NCBI RefSeq assembly: GCF_000786695.1
Contig: NZ_CP009962.1
Location: 4,650,001-4,714,000 of the forward strand
Origin: Collimonas arenae
GTDB taxonomy: Bacteria > Pseudomonadota > Gammaproteobacteria > Burkholderiales > Burkholderiaceae_D
Direction of reading: 5' to 3'
DNA: 64,000 nt
Positions 44,893 through 53,647 of this stretch are shown here, one piece after another (position 1 is the stretch's first letter; each line of letters opens with the position of its first letter). A model generated the notes under the pieces. The model did not search any database. It was not told the origin of the DNA and saw only the letters and a program-made list of their open reading frames with translations. The translations under genes were made by a program, and so were the position numbers.

Positions 44893-46083
44893 GTGAAAGT
44901 TCTATCCATCTTTGGTACGCGTCCGGAAGCGGTAAAAATGGCTCCGGTAGTCAAGGCTCTTTCCCGCGAGACCGGGATTCAGTCGCTTGTCTGCGTTACC
45001 GGCCAGCATCGGCTCATGCTGCAGCAGGTACTCGATCTGTTTGACATCAAAGTCGATCACAGTCTCGACGTGATGTTGCCGAACCAGACTCTGAACGGTT
45101 TGAGCGCGCGTCTGATCGGCCTGCTCGACCCTGTGCTTGAAGCGGTCAACCCTGACCGCATCCTGGTGCATGGAGATACCACTACCGCCATGATCGCCGC
45201 ATTGACAGCATTTCATCGACGTATTCCGGTGGCGCATGTCGAAGCCGGCCTGCGTACCGGCGATCTGACGCAGCCCTGGCCGGAAGAAATGAATCGCCGC
45301 TACGTCGATGTGGTGAGCGACCTTCTGCTGGCTCCCACGACAGGAGCCAAGACCAATCTCGCTGCCGAAAATCTTGCCGGCCGCATTATCGTCACCGGCA
45401 ACACGGTCATTGATGCGCTGCGCCTGACGATCGAGTCGATTGTCTTTAACCGGCAATTGCAGCAACGTCTCGATGCCCATTTTCCCTATCTGCAGCCGGA
45501 TAAAAAATTACTGCTTGTCACCGGCCATCGGCGAGAGAATTTCGGCTCCGGTTTCGCCGAGATTTGCGATGCGCTGGCGACGTTATCGCACCGTTCGGAT
45601 ATACAGATCGTCTATCCGGTGCACCTTAATCCGAACGTACAAGGACCGGTGCAGGCAACCCTGTCGCATTTGCCGAATATCCATCTGATCGAGCCGCTCG
45701 ACTATTTGCTGTTTGTGCGCCTGATGCAGCGCTCGCATGTGATCCTGACAGATTCCGGCGGCGTCCAGGAAGAAGCGCCGTCGCTAGGCAAGCCGGTGCT
45801 GGTCATGCGCAACGTGACGGAGCGTCCGGAAGCTGTCGCCGCCGGCACCGTGCAACTGGTCGGCACCGATTCGGCGCGGATCGTCGCCGCAGTTTCCCAG
45901 CTGTATGACGATGACGCCAGTTGGCAACAAGCGACGCAGCGCATCAATCCCTATGGAGATGGATACGCGGCAGAGCGAATCGTCGATGTGCTATGCGGCA
46001 GAACGATTACTGAATTTAGCGTGGGAAATTTTGCGCCGCAGGAAAAAGAGCGCCTGATGGCAAACAGCTTTCAAAATACCTAG
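44893..46083 (+). CDS. wecB: Non-hydrolysing UDP-N-acetylglucosamine 2-epimerase
   Basis: Interconverts UDP-GlcNAc and UDP-ManNAc in the cytoplasm. The 396-residue enzyme opens MKVLSIFGTRPEAVKMAPVV and shows VTGQHRLMLQQVLDLF, LVHGDTTTAMIAALTAF, AHVEAGLRTGDLTQPWPEEMNR, LVTGHRRENFG and DSGGVQEEAPSLGKPVLVMR, the complete epimerase set. The GTG at 44893 is chosen because it gives the family N-terminus; GTG at 44884 is in frame. No UDP-ManNAc dehydrogenase follows. The next gene is a polysaccharide synthase 92 bp on, so UDP-ManNAc may be a direct donor for the polymer. Confidence 0.93.
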   Translation: MKVLSIFGTRPEAVKMAPVVKALSRETGIQSLVCVTGQHRLMLQQVLDLFDIKVDHSLDVMLPNQTLNGLSARLIGLLDPVLEAVNPDRILVHGDTTTAMIAALTAFHRRIPVAHVEAGLRTGDLTQPWPEEMNRRYVDVVSDLLLAPTTGAKTNLAAENLAGRIIVTGNTVIDALRLTIESIVFNRQLQQRLDAHFPYLQPDKKLLLVTGHRRENFGSGFAEICDALATLSHRSDIQIVYPVHLNPNVQGPVQATLSHLPNIHLIEPLDYLLFVRLMQRSHVILTDSGGVQEEAPSLGKPVLVMRNVTERPEAVAAGTVQLVGTDSARIVAAVSQLYDDDASWQQATQRINPYGDGYAAERIVDVLCGRTITEFSVGNFAPQEKERLMANSFQNT

Positions 46084-46175
46084 AGCGGAATATCTGGAAG
46101 GTATGTCGTCAATATGCGCGGGATGCATTGTTGCCAGAATGCGCTCCAGGCACGGGTTTTATCTCAGGAGGAAAT

Positions 46176-47639
46176 ATGGATTGCTCGTCGCATATTTTTT
46201 GCAAAGCCGCTGCGCGATGGCCATCCTTTGCTCTCCTTTTTTCTTTCTTGCCAATGATGAGCGAGGCCAATGCATCGGCTATCCGATTCGATGCCCGCAC
46301 GGTGGAGCTGGATCTGATGACCACGATCCTGGGAGTCATCATTTTTTTGCTGGTGCTCTATACGCTGCGGCACTACTTGTTTACCCTCAACCGCCTGTTC
46401 GGCCGGCAACGCCAGCCCTATCTCGATATCGAACAGGCGACCTGGCCGGCGGTGGTTGTCTGCGTTGCCGCCCACAACGAAGAACGGGTAATCGCGGACG
46501 CGTTGAATGCCTTGCTCGACGTCGACTATCCACCCGACAGGCTGGTGATCATGCCGGTCAACGATCGCTCCACAGACGGCACGCGCGACATCATCGACCG
46601 CATCGCCGCTGCGCATCCCGGCCGCTTCACGCTGTTCCATCGGGACGGCGGCCGCCCCGGCAAGGCCGCTGCGTTGCGCGACGCGACCGAACGCATCCAT
46701 GCTGAAATCATTATCGTCTTCGATGCCGACTACCTGCCCGCACGCGGCCTGATCAAGCAGCTGGTGGCGCCGTTTTTCGATCCGGAGGTCGGCGCCATCA
46801 TGGGCCGCGTGGTTCCGCTCAACGCCGGCGCCAACCTGTTGACGCGCTTGCTGGATCTGGAACGGGCCGGCGGTTACCAGGTCGACCAGGCGGCACGCAT
46901 GAACCTGGGCCTGGTGCCGCAATACGGCGGCACGGTGGGCGGCGTACGACGCAGTGCCCTCGAGGAAATCGGCGGCTGGAACAGCGACATGCTGGCAGAA
47001 GATACCGATGTCACTTTCCGTCTTTTGCAGCACGGCTGGAAAACCGTGTATCAGAATCGCTCGGAGTGCTACGAAGAAGTTCCCGAAGTCTGGCCGGTCA
47101 GAATCCGGCAAATCAGCCGATGGTCGCGTGGCCACAACCAGGTCATGGAACGCAATCTGATGCGCTTGCTGAAAAATCCGCGCATCAGCCTGCGCGAAAG
47201 AGTGGACGGCGTCCTGCTGCTCTGCGTATTTGTCATGCCGCCATTGCTGGTGGTCGGCTGGAGTATCACCATCATCCAGTTTTTCATGACCTCACATCAA
47301 TGGCTGTTCGGCTGGCTGGCCTTAAGCGGCATGGTCGCGTATGGCGCATTCGGCACCAATGCGGCTTTTTTTGAAATGGCTGCGGCAACTTACCTGGATG
47401 GCAACCGCAACCGCATCCGCTTGCTGCCGCTGAATATTTTCGGCTTCCTGGTCAGTCTGGTAGCCATATCGCGCGCGGCATTTGTCCAGGTTCTCGACAC
47501 TTTACGGAAACGCGAACTGGTATGGCATAAAACCGAAAGATTCAGGTCGGTCTCGGCATCTCCCATACAGGAACTGCTCTTGCCGCGCGACGCAATGCCG
47601 CAAGGTTTGTCTGCCGAACGGCAAGAGAAGGTTGCCTGA
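46176..47639 (+). CDS. Processive family-2 glycosyltransferase (polysaccharide synthase)
   Basis: The 487-residue inner-membrane synthase is predicted to polymerise a sugar nucleotide and move the chain across the membrane. There is an N-terminal hydrophobic segment (15-35) and a TM helix (about 50-70). The GT2 domain has VCVAAHNEERVIADAL, VNDRSTDGT, IIVFDADYLP (DxD), LAEDTDVTFRL (catalytic TED-like) and RQISRWSRGHNQV, the QxxRW motif that marks processive enzymes. Three or four C-terminal helices (about 345-430) follow. AGGAGG precedes the ATG at 46176. It shares architecture with PgaC and YaiP. It is followed 2 bp later by the next gene. Confidence 0.9.
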   Translation: MDCSSHIFCKAAARWPSFALLFSFLPMMSEANASAIRFDARTVELDLMTTILGVIIFLLVLYTLRHYLFTLNRLFGRQRQPYLDIEQATWPAVVVCVAAHNEERVIADALNALLDVDYPPDRLVIMPVNDRSTDGTRDIIDRIAAAHPGRFTLFHRDGGRPGKAAALRDATERIHAEIIIVFDADYLPARGLIKQLVAPFFDPEVGAIMGRVVPLNAGANLLTRLLDLERAGGYQVDQAARMNLGLVPQYGGTVGGVRRSALEEIGGWNSDMLAEDTDVTFRLLQHGWKTVYQNRSECYEEVPEVWPVRIRQISRWSRGHNQVMERNLMRLLKNPRISLRERVDGVLLLCVFVMPPLLVVGWSITIIQFFMTSHQWLFGWLALSGMVAYGAFGTNAAFFEMAAATYLDGNRNRIRLLPLNIFGFLVSLVAISRAAFVQVLDTLRKRELVWHKTERFRSVSASPIQELLLPRDAMPQGLSAERQEKVA

Positions 47640-47641
47640 GC

Positions 47642-48715
47642 ATGAACCTTCTTTACCCGGCGCTCTTGTTGAGCAGCATGCTCCTGATCATGCTCCTGCC
47701 GTACGTTCCGGCGCTGCACGAGTGGCTGCGCCCCAGCGACGTGGCGCCGTTGCCTGTCAGGAGAAACGAGATAAACAACTTGCGCTATTTCGCCGACAGT
47801 TTTCGCATGACCATCGCCAACATGCCGGCGATCAATCTGCAAAAATTGAGGGACTTGCACACCGACCGCACCGTCAGCATCGGCGACAAGCTGCACGTCG
47901 TCCATCAACGGCTGGACGAAGACGCCGCCACCGGCTACTCCCCCTCAACCTTGCGCGTGCTGCAAAAGAAGAACGGTATCGTTATCTTTGTCCATGACGC
48001 ATTCCTTCCACCCGATAGCCATAGCCAAGCCGACCTGTTCGCCGCTTCCGATCTGCTGGTCGGCGACGGCGCCAGCCTGCGCGCCTGCTCGGCCCAGGGG
48101 GCGATCACACTGGGTGCGGATACAGTAGTGCATCGCTGGATCGACGCGCCCTGCATCCACGTCGGCAGCAATGCTTCGATTGACGGTCGCATCACCGCGC
48201 TAAAGGAAATCAATTTCTGCAGCGGCAGTCATTTTATCCGTGCGGGCGCGCCGACCATGCGCTTTGGAGACTCCAACGCCACCGCAGCGGCGGCGCCGCA
48301 AGCGTCATCGCTGCGCGTGCGCCATGTGCTCGACGAAGGAGAGCGGCAATCCGCTGCTCTCAGCCAGCACGGCGATTATGTGGTGCGCGGCGCATATCAG
48401 CTACATCCCGGCACAACAGTCTACGGCAACATCAAGACCTATGGCGACTTGCATCTGGGAGAGCGGACTTGCGTTGCCGGCAGCCTGGTTTCCAACAAAG
48501 ATATTGTGCTTGCCAAAGGCTGTTCGGTACTTGGACCTGTGATCAGTCAAAACGACATCGTGGTCGGTCCCGATTGCCGTATCGGCACACCCGATGCGGC
48601 AACCACCATGATCTGCCGCAGGCTGAGCATCGCCGCCGGCTGCGTGGTGCACGGCGTAATCACCACGCAAGACGGCGCCGTGATGGCGTCGCGGGAGGCG
48701 GCAGATGCAAGCTGA
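47642..48715 (+). CDS. Membrane-anchored polymer-forming (bactofilin-like) beta-helix protein
   Basis: The 357-residue protein has one N-terminal TM helix (about 3-24). A mixed region (25-110) follows, then short repeated strands of the right-handed beta-helix type: LLVGDGASLRACSAQGAITLGADTVV, HVGSNASIDGRI, TVYGNIKTYGDLHLGERTCVAGSLVSNKDIVL and GCSVLGPVISQNDIVVGPDCRIG are successive turns (quoted as separate pieces: GASLRACSAQGAITLG, NIKTYGDLHLGE, SVLGPVISQNDIVVG). This periodicity is typical of polymer-forming cytoskeletal proteins. It could scaffold the synthase at the inner membrane. Starts 2 bp after the synthase gene and overlaps the next by 11 bp. Confidence 0.7.
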   Translation: MNLLYPALLLSSMLLIMLLPYVPALHEWLRPSDVAPLPVRRNEINNLRYFADSFRMTIANMPAINLQKLRDLHTDRTVSIGDKLHVVHQRLDEDAATGYSPSTLRVLQKKNGIVIFVHDAFLPPDSHSQADLFAASDLLVGDGASLRACSAQGAITLGADTVVHRWIDAPCIHVGSNASIDGRITALKEINFCSGSHFIRAGAPTMRFGDSNATAAAAPQASSLRVRHVLDEGERQSAALSQHGDYVVRGAYQLHPGTTVYGNIKTYGDLHLGERTCVAGSLVSNKDIVLAKGCSVLGPVISQNDIVVGPDCRIGTPDAATTMICRRLSIAAGCVVHGVITTQDGAVMASREAADAS

Positions 48716-49748
48716 ATTGTGCCGATGCCGGTGGCGGGCAGTCTCTTTGTTTTTTTTTGCGCTCATCAGCACTGTCTGTTGCGGCAGGCCGGTAGCGGCT
48801 GCGGCAGAAAATTTACCGGCCACGCCAGACATCGCCGCGTTTGCCGATTTCGCATCCCCGAGCGGCGCCCTCACAGTCTTCCAAAATGGCGATTACGTCG
48901 AGCCTTACTTTGCAATTAAAGCGCTGCTGACGGCACACAGGCTAGGCATCGACGTTGCTCCGGTCGCAAGCGCTTTCGCCCGTTGGCTGTTGCCATTCCA
49001 GCAAGCCAACGGCCCCTTTCCCCGCATCTGTCGCAGCGGCATGGCGGACTGGCTGGCCTGCGGCGCGGCCGACGCCGACGACTCGCTGGATGCGCTGTGG
49101 TGTTTGCTGTCGGCGGAAGTGCTGCCTGGCGATACCGCGCTGGCGGCCAGCTGCGCCAGATCCCTTGAAAATCTGGCTACCCTGTGGCAACCGGCGCAAC
49201 AAACATTCCACGCCTTGTCCGGCGGCAGTGCAGCTTATTTCGCCGACAATGTTGAAGTGATTGCTGCGTTAAGCAGGTTGCGCAGCAACGCAGCCACCCG
49301 CGCACGCTTTGCCGTCCAGCTGGCGGCGCTGCCCGGTAACGCCAGCCTGCAGCAAGGACTCCAGCGTACTTATGGCTACGATCCGGGGGGCGCCCTCGAG
49401 CCGGAACGCGCCAGCGTCCCGCCGACACCTTACGGGTTCTATCCGAATGCCGTAGCGCCAGTCTATCTATGGCTATACGGCCTGCGCAGCGGCGCCAGCG
49501 GCGAGCGCTACTGGCAAGCATGGATGAAACGCTATGGCGCGCAATGGCTGGCCGGTGAAAGCGATCGCTATCCGTGGGGCCTGATCGCCTTCGCCGCGTA
49601 CCTCAGCGGCGATCAGGCAAGCGCCCGCAACTGGCTCGACAATGCCGACGCATGGCGCGCCGCCGGCCGCTGGAACATCGTTGAAGAAGGCGCCCGCATC
49701 GGTTTGCGTAATGCATTGAAAACCGCGAACGCGAGGCCGCCGGCATGA
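48705..49748 (+). CDS. Secreted helical-barrel protein, candidate polysaccharide hydrolase or lyase
   Basis: The 347-residue precursor has a signal peptide (about 12-34, ending AAA). The mature part is almost wholly helical with repeating segments (YFAIKALLTAHRLG; ARWLLPFQQANGPFPRI; DADDSLDALWCLLSAE; YWQAWMKRYGAQWLAG), which suggests an alpha/alpha toroid like that of glycoside hydrolase family 8 or polysaccharide lyases. The acidic cluster DADDSLDALW near 125 and YGYDPGG near 225 are possible active-site parts. The family is not recognised with confidence. In comparable operons a periplasmic hydrolase trims the polymer. It overlaps both neighbours (11 and 4 bp). Confidence 0.6.
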   Translation: MQAELCRCRWRAVSLFFFALISTVCCGRPVAAAAENLPATPDIAAFADFASPSGALTVFQNGDYVEPYFAIKALLTAHRLGIDVAPVASAFARWLLPFQQANGPFPRICRSGMADWLACGAADADDSLDALWCLLSAEVLPGDTALAASCARSLENLATLWQPAQQTFHALSGGSAAYFADNVEVIAALSRLRSNAATRARFAVQLAALPGNASLQQGLQRTYGYDPGGALEPERASVPPTPYGFYPNAVAPVYLWLYGLRSGASGERYWQAWMKRYGAQWLAGESDRYPWGLIAFAAYLSGDQASARNWLDNADAWRAAGRWNIVEEGARIGLRNALKTANARPPA

Positions 49749-51598
49749 ACGCGCTATCTCGACTGCCGTTGCGCAAGATCGTGCCGGCGCTGGCGATAGC
49801 CATCATCATCGGCGGCACGGCAACCTGGGTCTATCGCCTCAATCAAGTCAGTCCGGCGCAGTGGCAAAGCGACGCCATCGCCCTGATCCTGCCGGACGAC
49901 CTGTCGGACGCCAGCAAGCTGTTTGAATCGGCATGGCTGGATGCCGCCGCAGAAGAAGGGGTTCATCTGGAAGCGGTGAGCGCCTCGGAATTTTCACGGC
50001 GCGGCCTGCAAGGCGAACGGCCGTTTGCCGGCGTGATTCTGCCGGACACCATCCATCGCCGGATCAATACCGCCTTCGTCAACCAGATCAGCCGCTTTGT
50101 CGACAATGGCGGCGCCCTGATGTTGGTAGGCGACGCCGGGGTGCTGGATGAAAACGGCTATTACACAGAACCGGCATCGCGTTTTTCCACGCTGGCGGGA
50201 ACCAGCTATGCCATGTATCAAACGCTGCACGACAAAATGTCCTTTAACCCGACCATTTCCGGCAGTCCGCAGATCATGCAGGAGTTGCTGATCCCCCCAG
50301 GACGCTGGATCAAGAGCGGTCAACAGGCAGTATTGTCCGGCTACGGCGAGGACACCCTGCGCTATCCGGTCCTGCATACTACTGGCCCCTATTCCGGGAC
50401 GCTGCACATGCAGGCGGAAGGCAACACGGTGATCGCCGGCGAGCACAATTTTGGCAAGGGCCACGTGCTGTTCGTCAACCTGCCGCTGGGATATCTGAAG
50501 CTGCGCACCGACGGCATTCTGATGCATGGCTTCCTGCACTACTTCGCCAACCGCATCATGGGCCAGCCGCAACTGTCCGCCGCCCCCGAAGCGATCGGCG
50601 GGCTGGTCCTGAACTGGCACTGCGACGCCAAGATCTGCATTCCCGCCATGGATCAGTTGATCAAGGCCAGCGTTTTCAAGCGCGGACCGTTCAGCATTCA
50701 TGTGACCGCCGGGCCGGACCAGCGCGCCTTCGGTGACGGCCTCGGCGTCGACCTCAACAACAATCCGACGTTCCAGGGACTATTGCAAACCTTGCTGGCC
50801 CAGGGTAATGAGATCGGCAGCCACGGCGGCTGGATACACGACTGGTTTGGCAAGAACCTGGCAGAAGACAACCAGGAACAAATGCTGCCCTACCTGGAGC
50901 AGAATGCCGACGCCGTACAACGTCTGATCGGCCACAAACAGACCGAATATTCGGCGCCAACCGGCAACCAGCCGGTCTGGGTTACCGACTGGCTCGACGG
51001 ACAAGATGTCTTGGCGTATTACTTCACCGGCAATATCGGACAAGGGCCAACCCACACCTATCGCGACGGCCGCCGCGACCAGCGTATCTGGTCATTTCCG
51101 GTACAAACCTATGGCCACATCAGCACCATCGAAGAAGCCTATATGGAGCACATTCCGGAAAGCGAAATCAGCAACTGGTTGACGTCGCTGGTGCAATTTA
51201 CCGAGAATACCGGGCAGATAAGACTGATCTATTTTCATCCACCGGGCGCAGTCCTGTATCCCGACGCCATCAACCAGCTGATGCTGGCCGCCGACGCAGC
51301 GGAAAAAGATGGCCGCTTTCGCTGGCGCACCATGACGGACCTGGCGCGATTCATGAATCGCCGGGAACAGACGCAATGGCATATTTCCCGTGACAGCAAT
51401 ACTGTTATCGTCGATGCTGCCAATACCGCATCGCTGAAGCAGCTAAGCTGGCTTTTCCCGGTCGCGCTGTATGCAAGACCACGCATTACGGAAGGTTCAG
51501 CTAAAGTGGAACAACGCGGCGATAGCTGGGCCGTGGTCGCCGGCGATGTAAAACAACTTCGTATTTCAACACCGTTGATAAAGGAAGCATTGCATTGA
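49745..51598 (+). CDS. Membrane-anchored polysaccharide deacetylase with GATase-like N-domain
   Basis: The 617-residue protein has an N-terminal anchor (about 12-30), a periplasmic Rossmann-type region (40-280) with AGVILPDTIHRRI, ALMLVGDAGVLD and GKGHVLFVNLPLGYL, similar in layout to ThuA/GATase-1-like domains, then a NodB-type deacetylase region (290-545). In the latter NWHCDAK replaces motif 1 (usual TFDD), IGSHGGWIHDWF matches motif 2 (H-x3-H type), and YSAPTGNQP resembles motif 3. A C-terminal extension (550-617) is beta-rich. It probably removes acetyl groups from the secreted polymer. Overlaps of 4 bp at both ends show tight coupling. Confidence 0.75.
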   Translation: MNALSRLPLRKIVPALAIAIIIGGTATWVYRLNQVSPAQWQSDAIALILPDDLSDASKLFESAWLDAAAEEGVHLEAVSASEFSRRGLQGERPFAGVILPDTIHRRINTAFVNQISRFVDNGGALMLVGDAGVLDENGYYTEPASRFSTLAGTSYAMYQTLHDKMSFNPTISGSPQIMQELLIPPGRWIKSGQQAVLSGYGEDTLRYPVLHTTGPYSGTLHMQAEGNTVIAGEHNFGKGHVLFVNLPLGYLKLRTDGILMHGFLHYFANRIMGQPQLSAAPEAIGGLVLNWHCDAKICIPAMDQLIKASVFKRGPFSIHVTAGPDQRAFGDGLGVDLNNNPTFQGLLQTLLAQGNEIGSHGGWIHDWFGKNLAEDNQEQMLPYLEQNADAVQRLIGHKQTEYSAPTGNQPVWVTDWLDGQDVLAYYFTGNIGQGPTHTYRDGRRDQRIWSFPVQTYGHISTIEEAYMEHIPESEISNWLTSLVQFTENTGQIRLIYFHPPGAVLYPDAINQLMLAADAAEKDGRFRWRTMTDLARFMNRREQTQWHISRDSNTVIVDAANTASLKQLSWLFPVALYARPRITEGSAKVEQRGDSWAVVAGDVKQLRISTPLIKEALH

Positions 51599-52671
51599 AA
51601 ACAGCACTGGCAACCCTGGGCCTGTCTTTCGGCTGCGTCGCAATCCCTTCTTCCGTGCTGGCTGACGAAAGCGAGAACATACTGGCGCCGCCATTGCACC
51701 AGGCTCGCTTGATGCCGCTGCCTGGCATGCCTACCATGCTCACTGCTGAACCGGCCGCTGAACCTGTCCCTACACTGGTCACTGAGCCAGCCGCGCCCCC
51801 GCAGGCGGTTGCTTCAGGGGCGCCGATAACGCCAACGCCAGCCGCAACAGTTGCCGATACCCAGCCAGTTTCAGCGCCGCTGGCGCTGGCTGCGCCCGTC
51901 GATGCGGCTCCCGTTGCAGTCGTGCCGGTTGAAGCCGCGCCGGCGGCAGCCCCCGAACTCAGTCCCGAAACCGCTGCGCTCGAACTGGTCGCCGGCGACG
52001 GCCACATGAGCGCCGGTTATGGCCAGGCCCGTATGATGGCGTTGCGCGGCATGGCAGTGACATCGCTGGGTGTGGTGCAGGGAGAACTGACGCAGCAGAC
52101 CCGCTTCGGCTATACCGGTAATTACGGTGACGTCTCGCTGACCCACGATTTCTCCCCGGAGTATTACAGCACGGTCAGCATCGGCACCGGCAACAGCCCA
52201 TTGTTCTCGAGCTGGCGCGTGGATACCACCGGCTACCGGAAATTCGGCAGCGAACGCCAGTACGTCGCCGGCATCGGCGGCTATTACGCAAAAGGCAATG
52301 AGAGCGCCCGTTCGGACAAGGGCCTGCTGTTCACCGGTATTACCTATCTGAGCGGGCTGGTCATCGAAGGCGGCGTGCGGCTGAACTGGGCCGATCCAGG
52401 ATCGATACTCGGTCCCAGCGAATACGTCGCGGCGACTTTCGGCAGCGACGACCGGCGCGCCATCATTGTGCGCTACGAGCATGCCAAGGAGACCTACAAG
52501 GTATTGCCGGGAGGGCCGGAACTGGTCAACTTCAAGAGCAATACCGTCAATCTCCAGTGGCGCGAACGCATCAGCTCCGCCAGCCTGCTGCTGGCCGGCC
52601 TTGAATACTACCGAAGTCCGCTCTATGACCGGCTATCGCTCAACCTTGGCTGGCGCTGGAGCTTCAGATGA
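51595..52671 (+). CDS. YaiO-type outer-membrane beta-barrel with Pro/Ala linker
   Basis: The 358-residue precursor has a signal peptide (about 1-22, ending VLA), a 100-residue Pro/Ala/Val-rich periplasmic stretch, and a C-terminal barrel of about 200 residues. The barrel has strands such as FGYTGNYGDVSLTHDFSPEY, SRWRVDTTGYRKFG-type turns, and a final LSLNLGWRWSF ending in the aromatic BAM signal. The barrel resembles the YaiO family; in E. coli yaiO lies beside yaiP (GT2 synthase) and yaiS (deacetylase), a parallel to this operon. It is a likely export channel. It overlaps both neighbours by 4 bp. Confidence 0.75.
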   Translation: MKTALATLGLSFGCVAIPSSVLADESENILAPPLHQARLMPLPGMPTMLTAEPAAEPVPTLVTEPAAPPQAVASGAPITPTPAATVADTQPVSAPLALAAPVDAAPVAVVPVEAAPAAAPELSPETAALELVAGDGHMSAGYGQARMMALRGMAVTSLGVVQGELTQQTRFGYTGNYGDVSLTHDFSPEYYSTVSIGTGNSPLFSSWRVDTTGYRKFGSERQYVAGIGGYYAKGNESARSDKGLLFTGITYLSGLVIEGGVRLNWADPGSILGPSEYVAATFGSDDRRAIIVRYEHAKETYKVLPGGPELVNFKSNTVNLQWRERISSASLLLAGLEYYRSPLYDRLSLNLGWRWSFR

Positions 52672-53558
52672 AAACCCGGCAAGGCGTCGTATCCGATGAT
52701 GCCGCCAAAGACAAACTGGCGGCGCCAAACGCTGCGCCCGGCACGCCTGACAAAACGGTTAAAAAAAACAGCCACATCAAAAAGCACCGGGACGCGGTAG
52801 TCAATCCGCGCTTTACCGGCTTTGGCGGCCAGCTGATACAGACCCATCGCGCATTGCGCCGCCTAGCTTTTCCGCACAGCCGCTGGATCGACGTCTTGCT
52901 GGTGCCGGCACTCATTTTCAGTTGCACCTTGCTGGCATGGCCCTTGATCGCCGAGCTGTGGTCGGGGATCATCCGGTTCTGGGCCAACGGCCTGGGCAAC
53001 GGGATGCTGCTGCGAGCGGAGCATACTTCTTTTCCCGGCATTCAATCCGTTCCCTATGCCCACGTCGAGGCTGCGTTGCCTGACCCTTTGCAATGGTGGG
53101 CGGGCATGCTGGTCAGCATCACGCTTTTGCTAGCCACCACTTTGCTGCCAATGCGCATGCTGCCAATCACCTATGCCTTGCGCGTGGTCGGCCTGGTGCA
53201 GTTGGCAAGCCAGTTATATTTCTATTTTTGGGCCGCGGAATTCCCTTATCAGTCGGCTTCTTCCATTTCGGCGCTGACGCAAGTCTCCATGGTGCTAATC
53301 CTGCTAACGCCATGGATCTATGGCCTGCTGTACAACATCTTCGACTTTGGCATCCCCCGCAAAATCCTGCTGTCGCTGCTGGCGGTGCTGTACCTGATCC
53401 TGCTGACGCCGTTTCAATATACGTTTGCGGCCTGGCTGATGCTGCGCTATTCACTACTATGGCACCCTCTCATCTATCTGTTGGGCTCCAGCCTGATCCA
53501 GTTCGGCGCCCTGGTCGGCTTCTATTCCTGGGCCATGAGCTGGCAGCGGCGCGAATAG
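52668..53558 (+). CDS. Six-helix inner-membrane protein of unknown family
   Basis: The 296-residue protein begins with a basic, charged cytoplasmic stretch of about 70 residues (many Lys/Asp/Ala), followed by about six hydrophobic helices (about 73-98, 143-162, 170-190, 202-225, 231-260, 267-289). A periplasmic loop lies between the first two. I recognise no family. As the last gene of the polysaccharide operon, overlapping yaiO-like by 4 bp, it may serve as a synthase partner (as PgaD or a flippase does elsewhere) or as an acyl- or sugar-modifying membrane protein. That is inference from position. Confidence 0.65.
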   Translation: MKTRQGVVSDDAAKDKLAAPNAAPGTPDKTVKKNSHIKKHRDAVVNPRFTGFGGQLIQTHRALRRLAFPHSRWIDVLLVPALIFSCTLLAWPLIAELWSGIIRFWANGLGNGMLLRAEHTSFPGIQSVPYAHVEAALPDPLQWWAGMLVSITLLLATTLLPMRMLPITYALRVVGLVQLASQLYFYFWAAEFPYQSASSISALTQVSMVLILLTPWIYGLLYNIFDFGIPRKILLSLLAVLYLILLTPFQYTFAAWLMLRYSLLWHPLIYLLGSSLIQFGALVGFYSWAMSWQRRE

Positions 53559-53647
53559 CGTAACGCGGACGCGCTGCGGCGACGTAACAGGCTTATACTG
53601 CGCGCAATGCTGATCTTTATCAGACAAAACAGACAAGGACATCAATA

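Noticed and set aside
44893..46083. wecB as part of an enterobacterial-common-antigen or O-antigen cluster
   Set aside because: No wecC, wzx, wzy or other glycosyltransferases of that pathway are adjacent; the following genes fit a synthase-dependent system instead.
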